This document shows, in pieces, positions 1 through 6,336 of a DNA stretch of 32,573 nucleotides. Below the pieces are notes generated by a model, which was given only the letters and a program-made list of their open reading frames with translations, did not search any database and was not told where the DNA came from. This stretch comes from Oscillospiraceae bacterium. GTDB lineage: Bacteria > Bacillota > Clostridia > Oscillospirales > Oscillospiraceae. The position numbers and the translations under genes were made by a program. The stretch is from contig JAFQZI010000038.1 of NCBI GenBank assembly GCA_017406005.1, positions 1-32,573 on the forward strand. The letters are read 5' to 3'. Each line of letters begins with the position of its first letter. Within the stretch, counting starts at the first letter, position 1.

Positions 1-429
1 CAGGCCGAAGGTTCCGCTGCCCATGCTGCGGGCCGCTTCGATCTTTCCATCCTCCACGCCTGAAAGCGCAACCTCTACCTGTCTCGTATAAAACGGGACC
101 GTTCCGAATACAAGAGGCAGAATGGCGCCCTTCACATTGATTGCAGTACCTACCACTGCCCTTGTCAGCGGGATCAGAAAAATCAGCAAAATGATAAACG
201 GGATGGAACGGAAGACGTTGATAACCAGGTTCGTCACCTGATAAACCAGCAAATTCTGGCGGATTCCGCCCTTCTTTGTGATCACCAGAATGATGCCGAA
301 ACAGAGCCCAATGGCGAAAGCGATCAGCCCCGCCTTGTAAAACATCTGAAATGTCGCACTGCAGGCGGTGAAGAATTTTGTCCGATAGGTATACAGATAA
401 GGCGCAATGCTTTTAATCCACTCTGCCAT
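1..429 (-). CDS. metI: Methionine ABC transporter permease MetI, partial (C-terminus off the left edge)
   Basis: This is the membrane permease of a D/L-methionine ABC importer of the MetNIQ type. The first 143 codons are present and the gene runs off the window. The visible protein begins MAEWIKSIAPYLY, followed by hydrophobic membrane segments around residues 28-48 and 68-88, and near the window edge a stretch EAARSMGSG that matches the EAA loop contacting the ATPase. The ATG at 429 lies inside the end of metN (17-bp overlap), so translation is probably coupled. MetI proteins are usually about 215-230 residues, so roughly 75-85 residues are missing. Gene order on the minus strand is metQ, metN, metI. 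The methionine assignment rests on MetN (NIL domain), the NlpA-family binding protein and the Met-rich leader upstream. Confidence 0.9.
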   Translation of the reverse strand, partial: MAEWIKSIAPYLYTYRTKFFTACSATFQMFYKAGLIAFAIGLCFGIILVITKKGGIRQNLLVYQVTNLVINVFRSIPFIILLIFLIPLTRAVVGTAINVKGAILPLVFGTVPFYTRQVEVALSGVEDGKIEAARSMGSGTFGL

Positions 430-1492
430 CTTTCAGCACCTCCGTTCTGACATGACTCTCCTCGAGGAAACGCATCCCGGCTTCCAGTTTTTCCGGGGGC
501 CCGCTGAGGATGCCGATGGTACCGCCGAGCGGATTGCCGTGCAAATATTCCACGTTGGCAAGAATGATGTTGAGATCGATCCCGTAACGCTGTGCCATCG
601 TTGTAAGAATATGCTCTCCTACGCAATCCTTCAGGAAGGTCGTTTTCACAAGAACCTCGCCGGGCCTGAGCTGCGTCAGGGAAGAATTGCGCGCAATCAT
701 TTTATCGATCTTCCCCAGAGGTGATGCCGAGGCGATAAACTTGCGTGTGATAGGTGCCTGAGGATCGGAGAAAATATCGTACACAGTGCCTTCTTCCACA
801 ATTTTTCCGTCTTCCATCACCGCAACACGGTCGGCAATAGATTTGATGACTGCCATTTCGTGTGTTATAATCACAATCGTGATGCCGAGCTTGCGGTTCA
901 GGTCTTTCAACAATGAAAGGATAGACTCCGTAGCATCGGGGTCCAGCGCGCTGGTGGCCTCATCGGACAGGAGGATTTTCGGGTTGGCTGCCAGCGCACG
1001 CGCGATGGCGACCCGCTGTTTCTGCCCGCCGGACAGCTGTGAAGGAAATGTATCGATCTTATCTGTCAGATCCACAAGTTCCAGAAGCTCTTTTACACGT
1101 CTGGCGATCTCCGCTTTGGATCTGCTGGTGTATTTCAGCGGATAGGCAATATTGTCAAATACGGAAGAACGTTCCAACAGATTGAAGTGCTGGAAAATCA
1201 TCCCGATTCCTCGGCGCATCTGGTTTTGCTGACGGGCTGTCATCTGTTTGCCCTGATAGTACGGAACCCCGTTTCGAGCCTCGATTCCCTGATAGTCGCC
1301 GATGGAAATCGTACCCTCATCCGGTACTTCCAGCAGGTTCAGGCACCGCACAACCGAGCTTTTCCCCGCCCCCGAATAACCGATTATACCGTATACTGCG
1401 CCGTCGTCAATGGAAAAGGAAACATCATCGACTGCGATGACGTCTCCGCTTTTTAAATGATAAGTCTTTTTCAGGTTTTTAACTTCAATCAT
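413..1492 (-). CDS. metN: Methionine ABC transporter ATP-binding protein MetN
   Basis: This is the cytoplasmic ATPase that powers methionine uptake through MetI. The 359-residue protein has a Walker A motif GYSGAGKSS (about 38-46), a Q-loop IFQHF (99-103), the ABC signature LSGGQ (153-157), a Walker B segment ILLSDEATSALDP (173-185) and the switch histidine in ITHE (209-212). Residues about 275-350 form the C-terminal NIL/ACT-like domain typical of MetN, which in studied homologues binds methionine and inhibits transport when the internal pool is high. Length fits the family (about 340-360). The gene follows metQ after an 85-bp gap containing a hairpin and overlaps metI by 17 bp. The start ATG at 1492 is the natural family start (MIEVKNLKKTY). 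Confidence 0.95.
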   Translation of the reverse strand: MIEVKNLKKTYHLKSGDVIAVDDVSFSIDDGAVYGIIGYSGAGKSSVVRCLNLLEVPDEGTISIGDYQGIEARNGVPYYQGKQMTARQQNQMRRGIGMIFQHFNLLERSSVFDNIAYPLKYTSRSKAEIARRVKELLELVDLTDKIDTFPSQLSGGQKQRVAIARALAANPKILLSDEATSALDPDATESILSLLKDLNRKLGITIVIITHEMAVIKSIADRVAVMEDGKIVEEGTVYDIFSDPQAPITRKFIASASPLGKIDKMIARNSSLTQLRPGEVLVKTTFLKDCVGEHILTTMAQRYGIDLNIILANVEYLHGNPLGGTIGILSGPPEKLEAGMRFLEESHVRTEVLKDGRVD

Positions 1493-1531
1493 GTGGAACT
1501 CCGATGATATCTTTTCGTGATAGGGAACAAA

Positions 1532-1566
1532 CGGCAGGCCGGTCTTCTGTTGAAAACCGGCTGCCG
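1532..1566 (-). other. GC-rich hairpin between metQ and metN
   Basis: An imperfect inverted repeat lies in the 85-bp metQ-metN gap. On the plus strand 1532-1536 (cggca) pairs with 1562-1566 (tgccg) and 1538-1543 (gccggt) pairs with 1556-1561 (accggc), with one bulged G. No long T-tract follows on the minus strand (only TTTG). It is therefore more likely an mRNA-stabilising or processing hairpin, which would raise binding protein over ATPase and permease, than a full terminator. This is inference from position and shape. Confidence 0.5.
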
Positions 1567-1577
1567 CTTAAAATCTG

Positions 1578-2486
1578 TTATGCTGCGATCTGTCCAGCAG
1601 CTTCTTTGAGGGCTTCCAGAGAATCAAACTTCTCGGAATAGAGTGTCAGCGGAGCGATGAGCGTGTCGCCGATGGCAACGAGATCATATCCATTGGCAGT
1701 GGAGTCATTTTTCAGATATGCCTTATGCTGGAAGGCGTTGAGGTCGATTTCTCCGGAATTGAGGGCTTCGTTCGGCAGATTGTAAGCATCGAACTCTACC
1801 AGCTCAATGTAAATGCCTGCATTTTCATCGTCCAGAACCTTCTGTACGGCCTGCCACTGATCATTTGCCGAGCCGCACACACCGACCGTCACAACCTGCT
1901 TGCCTTCTTTGGAGAAGACTGTCCCGGTAATTTCCTGTGCCTCTTCTTCCGTCAGGGTGATATTTGCATCATAGTCAAACACGGGGATCTGGGCTTCTTT
2001 TCTGGTGACGAGCAGGAACTCTGCCACAAGCTGCGTCTGATATGCCTCAACGACCTTCTTATACGTCTCGTTGTCCTCTTCTCCTGCACGAGCTACAATG
2101 ACGTTGATATACGGGTTGTCACTGCCTTCGCTCTGTTTCTCGCTGATGAGACCCTGCGATGGGAACAAGCCGTAAGGCACAGAATAGGTGCTGTTGATGG
2201 CAGAAGCTGCAAAGTCACCCAGCGTAGAGGGAAGGGTGTTTGCCTGCACGGGGGTAACTTCCACATCGTAGAGATAGCCGGTAATATCGGCAATTTCCGG
2301 AGTATAACCGGCTGCGGGGTCAACCGTGATCAGCCCTGCCGTCTCGAGCAGCTTGATGCCGCGGGAAAGGTTTGTGCCGTCATCGGGGATGCCGATCTGA
2401 AGGGTTTCTGCAAAGGCAGAACCTGCGAGAGAGAAAACAAGAACTGCTGCAAGAGCAATGGCAAAAAGCTTATTGGTACGTTTCAT
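1578..2486 (-). CDS. metQ: MetQ/NlpA-family methionine-binding protein with apparently circularly permuted domain order
   Basis: This is the extracytoplasmic substrate-binding protein of the adjacent transporter (302 residues). A signal peptide (1-26, ending LAGSAFA) is present but there is no lipobox cysteine; LAGS sits where LAGC would be expected. The mature protein starts at about residue 29 with LQIGIPDDGTNLSRGIKLLE, which in ordinary MetQ lies in the middle of the protein (compare VAVPNDPTNLGRSLLLL of E. coli MetQ). It continues through the usual C-terminal half (AINSTY, PYINVIVAR, VVEAYQ) to about 160. A linker of about 37 residues follows, then VVTVGVCGSAND...YIELVEFDAYNLPNEAL...DLNAFQHKAYL...DLVAIGDTLIAPL, which is the usual N-terminal half. 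The protein stops at SLEALKEAAGQIAA, just where the middle strand would begin. The start is supported by an AAGGAG Shine-Dalgarno sequence 8 bp upstream. A remnant of a tandem duplication is an alternative origin. Confidence 0.9.
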   Translation of the reverse strand: MKRTNKLFAIALAAVLVFSLAGSAFAETLQIGIPDDGTNLSRGIKLLETAGLITVDPAAGYTPEIADITGYLYDVEVTPVQANTLPSTLGDFAASAINSTYSVPYGLFPSQGLISEKQSEGSDNPYINVIVARAGEEDNETYKKVVEAYQTQLVAEFLLVTRKEAQIPVFDYDANITLTEEEAQEITGTVFSKEGKQVVTVGVCGSANDQWQAVQKVLDDENAGIYIELVEFDAYNLPNEALNSGEIDLNAFQHKAYLKNDSTANGYDLVAIGDTLIAPLTLYSEKFDSLEALKEAAGQIAA

Positions 2487-2673
2487 GATAAGTATCTCCT
2501 TAAATGAAATAAAAAATATAATATAATTTCCGTTAATCCGGATCGTTTATTGTTGCGGTATTCTCTGTTGATTTCGTCACATTCGCATTCGATCCGTCGC
2601 CCGGCCTGTATGCCAGAGCGTCCATTGTCTTTTGTTTTCTATTTCTTTTTTCATTCCAGAACTTCCTTTCCAC

Positions 2674-2716
2674 GAAAAAAGTAAAAACCGGGATGCCTGT
2701 TCTGGCTTCCCGGTTT
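2674..2716 (-). terminator. Intrinsic terminator (attenuator) of the metQNI leader
   Basis: On the plus strand 2685-2693 (aaaccggga) pairs perfectly with 2708-2716 (tcccggttt), and the stem is extended inside by gcc/ggc (2695-2697 with 2704-2706). In the minus-strand RNA the stem is followed by a U-rich tract ending about 2674. It lies between the leader-peptide stop codon and metQ, where it can abort transcription before the structural genes. Its 5' arm and loop overlap the antiterminator pairing with 2747-2759. Confidence 0.85.
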
Positions 2717-2759
2717 AAAGTTCTGAAAACAATCAAACTGGCTTAAGAAGCTGACAGGC
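2695..2759 (-). promoter_or_regulatory. Predicted antiterminator of the methionine attenuator
   Basis: In the minus-strand RNA the segment GCCUGU-CA-GCUUC (2759 to 2747, the last codons of the leader peptide) can pair with GAAGC-CAGA-ACAGGC (2709 to 2695). This gives 11 Watson-Crick pairs around a 2x4 internal loop. The second segment is the upper part of the terminator stem and its loop, so the two structures exclude each other. A ribosome stalled on the Met codons (last one at 2779-2781) leaves 2747-2759 free, while a ribosome at the stop codon covers it. The pairing is read directly from sequence; the regulatory logic is inferred from the classical trp/his/leu attenuators. Confidence 0.7.
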
Positions 2760-2844
2760 GGCAAACACAGGCGTGACTCATCATGCACATGTACATCCAC
2801 ATGCGCATAACAGGCATCATCATATTGCTGTGTCTGTTTGCCAT
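2743..2844 (-). CDS. Methionine-rich leader peptide of the metQNI operon
   Basis: A 33-codon ORF has ten Met codons: positions 1, 8, 9, 10, 13, 15, 17, 19, 21 and 22. It begins MANRHSNMMM and ends CRLSAS followed by TAA. A GAAAGG Shine-Dalgarno-like sequence lies 8 nt before the ATG, and the ORF begins about 32 nt after the predicted transcription start. It is followed by the antiterminator/terminator pair and then metQ. Its clustered regulatory codons, position and the downstream structures fit a ribosome-mediated attenuator sensing charged methionyl-tRNA. There is no homology-based support. The call rests on architecture, which is unusually complete. Confidence 0.85.
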   Translation of the reverse strand: MANRHSNMMMPVMRMWMYMCMMSHACVCRLSAS

Positions 2845-2882
2845 CGTTAGCAATCCTTTCAAAGTTTGATTTAACGAGTTAA

Positions 2883-2911
2883 AGTATAATCTTGCCTTCG
2901 TTTTTTGTCAA
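2883..2911 (-). promoter_or_regulatory. Sigma-A type promoter of the metQNI operon
   Basis: On the minus strand a perfect -35 hexamer TTGACA (2906-2911) is followed after exactly 17 nt by TATACT (2883-2888). The predicted start is near 2876, about 32 nt upstream of the leader-peptide ATG. Nothing in the 522-bp ftsH-metQ interval resembles a SAM-I (S-box) or T-box leader; it is accounted for by promoter, leader ORF, terminator and an unstructured-looking 200-nt stretch before metQ. Confidence 0.85.
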
Positions 2912-3008
2912 TTCTGAAAAATTCACAAAACCGCGCGCACCATTTTTGTAATATCCGTCTATCCTGCACAGTATATGCATATGTTCCTCAAAAGATCCGA
3001 GCTTCTTT

Positions 3009-4856
3009 TTACAATGAAACCAGTTTCTTTTCAGGCTCTTCTTTTGCATTGAGGATAGCCATGAACTCTTCTCCGGTGATAGTTTCATTTGCGTAGAGGT
3101 TCTCTGCCAGCTCATCCAGCTTTGCCCGGTTTTCACGGAGGATGCGGCTGGCTTTTTCATGCTGCTTTTTGACAAGCGCGACAACCTGACGGTCAATCTC
3201 CGTCTGCGTCTCCGCAGAACAGGTAAGAGAAGTATCCCCGCCGAGATACTGGTTTGTCACGGTTTCCATGGCAACCATATCAAAATCTTCGCTCATGCCG
3301 TAGCGCGTAATCATAGCGCGGGCAAGCTTTGTGGCCTGCTCAATATCATTGGCCGCTCCTGTTGTCACGGAACCGAATACCAGTTCTTCTGCTGCACGCC
3401 CGCCTGTGAAGGTTGCAATCTTGTTTTCGATTTCCTCTTTGCTCATGAGGTAGTGGTTGCCTTCTTCCACCTGCATGGTATAGCCCAATGCTCCGGAGGT
3501 ACGCGGCACAATGGTGATTTTTTCCACCGGAGCGGAATGGCTCTGCATGGCTGCAACAAGTGCGTGGCCGATTTCATGATAAGCAACAATCTTCTTTTCC
3601 TCATCAGTAAGAATGGCATTCTTCTTCTGATAACCGGCGATAACCACTTCAATACTTTCTTCCAGATCTTTCTGAGATACAAGGGAACGTCCGTCGCGGA
3701 CCGCACGGAGAGCTGCTTCGTTGAGGATGTTGGCAAGCTCCGCTCCCGAAGCCCCGGATGCCATGCGTGCGATCTTTGCAAAATCGACGGTATCTTCCAG
3801 TTTGAACTTCTTCCCGTGAACCTCCAGGATTTCCTCTCTGCCTTTTAGATCAGGCAGTTCAACCGGAACCCGTCTGTCAAAGCGGCCGGGCCGCGTGAGT
3901 GCAGGGTCGAGGCTCTCCGGCTGGTTGGTTGCGGCAAGAATAATGACGCCGTTATTGCTCTCAAATCCATCCATCTCCGTGAGGAGCTGATTGAGCGTCT
4001 GTTCCCGCTCATCATTGCCGCCATACTGGCCGCCTCGTTTTTTGCCGATTGCATCGATTTCATCAATAAAGACGATGCAGGGGGCTTTCTCTTTTGCCTG
4101 CCGGAACAGGTCACGCACCTTCGAAGCACCCATACCGACGAACATCTCTACAAATTCGGAACCGGAAATAGAAAAGAAAGGCACGTTTGCTTCACCGGCT
4201 ACCGCCTTTGCCAGGAGGGTCTTGCCCGTTCCCGGAGGTCCTACAAGAAGGATTCCTTTAGGCATAGATGCGCCGATATCCTTGTATTTTGATGGATCGT
4301 GCAGGTAATCTACAATTTCCGACAAGCTTTCTTCCGCCTCATCCACTCCTGCAACATCCGTAAATTTGATGCCTTCGGAAGACTTGACGTAGATCTTCGC
4401 GTTCGACTTTCCCATGTTGAACATCAGAGATCCCGGGCCGCCGCCTGCCTTGTTCATCATCTGGCGGGACAGAAACTGGCCCACCGCTACAAACAGCACC
4501 ACCGGGATTACCCAGCTCAGCAGCATAGTCACCAAAGGCGACTGTTCCTCGATAATCTCAGAGGAAAACTCCGCGCCGGCTTTGTACAGGCGCTCCGTAA
4601 GATTCGGGTCATCCATCAGCCCTGTGCGGTAAAACTCGGTCTCATCTTTGTTGGTAAAGATGATCCGGTTCGAGGTGATATCTACCAGGCCGATATCCCC
4701 TTCTTCCGTCATGCTCATGAAGGTGCCGTAATCCACGGTTTTTACCTGCTGATCCGAAAGCTTCGGCATTACAAACAGATTGAACAGCATGAGCAGGATT
4801 GCTGCGATACAGTAGAAATATGCCAGTGTTTTTTTAGGCCGTTTTACTTCATTCAT
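3009..4856 (-). CDS. ftsH: ATP-dependent zinc metalloprotease FtsH
   Basis: This membrane-anchored AAA+ protease degrades misfolded membrane and regulatory proteins. The protein (615 residues) has an N-terminal membrane segment (about 11-30), an extracytoplasmic domain and a second membrane segment (about 109-127). The AAA+ module has Walker A GPPGTGKT (206-213), Walker B IVFIDE (261-266) and the second region of homology with RPGRFDR (322-328). The peptidase domain has the zinc motif HEIGH (427-431) and a third ligand Asp in ANDIEQAT (about 504). The middle residue of the HExxH motif is Ile rather than the common Ala, which is within HExxH rules. Length is near the family norm (610-650). It appears monocistronic, with a CIRCE-overlapped promoter upstream, so heat-shock control by HrcA is likely. 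Confidence 0.97.
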   Translation of the reverse strand: MNEVKRPKKTLAYFYCIAAILLMLFNLFVMPKLSDQQVKTVDYGTFMSMTEEGDIGLVDITSNRIIFTNKDETEFYRTGLMDDPNLTERLYKAGAEFSSEIIEEQSPLVTMLLSWVIPVVLFVAVGQFLSRQMMNKAGGGPGSLMFNMGKSNAKIYVKSSEGIKFTDVAGVDEAEESLSEIVDYLHDPSKYKDIGASMPKGILLVGPPGTGKTLLAKAVAGEANVPFFSISGSEFVEMFVGMGASKVRDLFRQAKEKAPCIVFIDEIDAIGKKRGGQYGGNDEREQTLNQLLTEMDGFESNNGVIILAATNQPESLDPALTRPGRFDRRVPVELPDLKGREEILEVHGKKFKLEDTVDFAKIARMASGASGAELANILNEAALRAVRDGRSLVSQKDLEESIEVVIAGYQKKNAILTDEEKKIVAYHEIGHALVAAMQSHSAPVEKITIVPRTSGALGYTMQVEEGNHYLMSKEEIENKIATFTGGRAAEELVFGSVTTGAANDIEQATKLARAMITRYGMSEDFDMVAMETVTNQYLGGDTSLTCSAETQTEIDRQVVALVKKQHEKASRILRENRAKLDELAENLYANETITGEEFMAILNAKEEPEKKLVSL

Positions 4857-4887
4857 TTAATCACGCCCTTTTCTTTTTACTGCTGAT

Positions 4888-4915
4888 AGTATAGCATTAT
4901 TTTTAGCACTGTCAA
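4888..4915 (-). promoter_or_regulatory. ftsH promoter
   Basis: On the minus strand TTGACA (4910-4915) and TATACT (4888-4893) are separated by 16 nt, with a predicted start near 4881 and about 25 nt to the ftsH ATG. The -35 box lies within the spacer and inner arm of the CIRCE element at 4903-4929, so repressor binding would block RNA polymerase. Confidence 0.75.
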
Positions 4916-4929
4916 GGTTAGAGTGCTAA
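4903..4929. promoter_or_regulatory. CIRCE operator (HrcA binding site) upstream of ftsH
   Basis: The plus strand reads TTAGCACTG, nine bases, then GAGTGCTAA. This matches the CIRCE consensus TTAGCACTC-N9-GAGTGCTAA at 17 of 18 arm positions, with the canonical 9-nt spacer. It overlaps the -35 region of the ftsH promoter. HrcA is known to repress groE and dnaK operons through this element in Bacillota; hrcA itself is not in the window. The divergent gene at 5042 starts 112 bp away and could also be affected. Confidence 0.9.
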
Positions 4930-4983
4930 CAGAACAATGAACATTCTTCAAACTTTTCCGTCAGCAAGTGGGAACAGGATGCG

Positions 4984-5012
4984 TTGACGTTTCTGCTGCT
5001 GAATGATAAAAT
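4984..5012 (+). promoter_or_regulatory. Promoter of the Mbeg1-like gene
   Basis: TTGACG (4984-4989) and TAAAAT (5007-5012) are separated by 17 nt, giving a predicted start near 5019, about 23 nt before the GTG start codon at 5042. It is divergent from the ftsH promoter and about 55 bp from CIRCE. Confidence 0.6.
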
Positions 5013-5041
5013 AAGAAAAAACGGTCAAAGCAGGTGAAAAT

Positions 5042-6190
5042 GTGGCAACCATCTTTGATTATCTCGAATGGCGGGGAGACGTCCCTTTCTCGGCTGACCC
5101 TTTTCAGGAAGTTGACAATCTGGTTCTGGCAGAGCTGGTGTATACGGACTTCAGCGGAATTGTCCCGTCAGACGGAACAGAAATCACCCTCCAGGACGCC
5201 TTTGATACCTATTTCCGTACACATAGCAGAGAGGAACTGCTGGCTGACAAGTCTTTTTATTCAAAGTGTCCTTTGTTGATGGATGAAATGGTAAAAGGCG
5301 GCCGTTTCGGTGAGATGAAGCTCAGCCGGTATATTGATGAAATTGATGTTCGTCGGGAGGCGCAGATCTCCGCCGTTACTTTCCGCTTGTCAGACGGAAC
5401 TGCCTATGTGGCCTTCCGGGGCACGGATGGTTCTCTTGTCGGTTGGAAGGAAGACTTCAATTTCAGTTTTCTCTCGGAAACAAAAGGCCAGAGCAGAGCG
5501 ATTCAGTATCTGAACAGGATTGGAGCAAAGCTAGACTGCCCCCTGCGTGTAGGCGGGCATTCCAAGGGTGGCAATCTGGCTGTGTATGCATCGGCTTTCT
5601 GTGAGCCGGCAGTCCGGGAAAAGATCCTGACGGTTTATTCCAACGACGGTCCGGGCTTTAAACAGGAAACAACGGATTCGGATGAGTATATGCAGCTTTT
5701 GCCGAAAATTGTGAGTATCATTCCGGATACCTCTATCATCGGCTTGCTGCTATCGAGCAAAAGCACGCACCGTGTCGTCAAGAGCTCTGCCAGCGGCATC
5801 CTGCAGCATGACGGATTAACCTGGCAGGTACATCGGAACCGGTTCGTTGAAGCCCCGCTCTCTCCGGCCGGAGAATTGATCCACAAAACGATGGGTGCCT
5901 GGCTGGAACAGATGGATGATGAGACAAGGCAGTCCTTCACCGACACGGTGTTCTTCCCAATTGAAGCAACAGGGATGGATACATTCAGCGAAATAAGCGA
6001 CCAGAAATGGAAGAGCGTAGAGGCAATGCTGGATGCCGTCAAACAGATTCCGAAGGAAAAGCAGAAGGAAGTATTCCGTCTTCTCGGACAGCTCGGTCAG
6101 ATCGGTACTCAGGCTGCTGCTGCTTACTTGTCTGATCTGGTGAAGGGGAAAGAATCCGAAGAACCGCCACAAGACGAACAGACGGTATAG
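5042..6190 (+). CDS. Mbeg1-like (DUF2974) alpha/beta-hydrolase-fold protein
   Basis: This 382-residue protein resembles the Mbeg1-like/DUF2974 family of Bacillota, whose function is poorly known. The N-terminal MATIFDYLEWRGDVPFSADPF and VDNLVLAELVYTDFSG segments are typical of the family. A lipase-class-3-like core is visible: RGTDGS (126-131), a nucleophile elbow GGHSKGGN (171-178) with Ser174, and NDGPGF (201-206), where Asp202 could be the acid residue. No signal peptide or membrane segment is seen, so it is probably cytoplasmic. The start is GTG at 5042, placed by AGGTGA just upstream. The tail after 340 is charged and low complexity (KGKESEEPPQDEQTV). It is a single gene closed by a strong terminator. 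Confidence 0.8.
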   Translation: MATIFDYLEWRGDVPFSADPFQEVDNLVLAELVYTDFSGIVPSDGTEITLQDAFDTYFRTHSREELLADKSFYSKCPLLMDEMVKGGRFGEMKLSRYIDEIDVRREAQISAVTFRLSDGTAYVAFRGTDGSLVGWKEDFNFSFLSETKGQSRAIQYLNRIGAKLDCPLRVGGHSKGGNLAVYASAFCEPAVREKILTVYSNDGPGFKQETTDSDEYMQLLPKIVSIIPDTSIIGLLLSSKSTHRVVKSSASGILQHDGLTWQVHRNRFVEAPLSPAGELIHKTMGAWLEQMDDETRQSFTDTVFFPIEATGMDTFSEISDQKWKSVEAMLDAVKQIPKEKQKEVFRLLGQLGQIGTQAAAAYLSDLVKGKESEEPPQDEQTV

Positions 6191-6225
6191 AAAAGCAGAG
6201 AGGTTCAATAGCCTCTCTGCTTTTT
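6191..6225 (+). terminator. Intrinsic terminator after the Mbeg1-like gene
   Basis: A 9-bp GC-rich stem (gcagagagg 6195-6203 with cctctctgc 6212-6220) is flanked by an A-run and a T-run, with an 8-nt loop, starting immediately after the TAG stop. The A/T flanks make it potentially bidirectional between convergent genes. Confidence 0.9.
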
Positions 6226-6277
6226 CGCGACCTAATAGCAATTATTCAGTTCTCCACTATACTGAGCATCCCGACGT

Positions 6278-6302
6278 GCGAGAAACGTGCGACGTTCCTC
6301 GC
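6278..6302. other. Hairpin without T-tract between convergent genes
   Basis: On the plus strand gcgag (6278-6282) pairs with ctcgc (6298-6302) and aacgt (6284-6288) with acgtt (6292-6296), with one A/C mismatch and a GCG loop. It lacks a T-tract, so it is not an ordinary terminator. It may serve as a 3' stabiliser or transcription barrier for the convergent gene that ends at 6337. Confidence 0.4.
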
Positions 6303-6336
6303 CTCGCATAGAATGCACTTGATAAGAAGTGACTGA

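Noticed and set aside
2533-2736. 67-codon minus-strand ORF between the leader terminator and metQ
   Set aside because: It overlaps the attenuator stem, has no convincing ribosome binding site, and its composition looks random. The Met-rich ORF upstream explains the region better.
2487-2880. SAM-I (S-box) or T-box riboswitch upstream of metQ
   Set aside because: No kink-turn/P1 arrangement of an S-box and no T-box sequence (TGGNACCGCG) could be found; the terminator pairs with leader-peptide codons instead.
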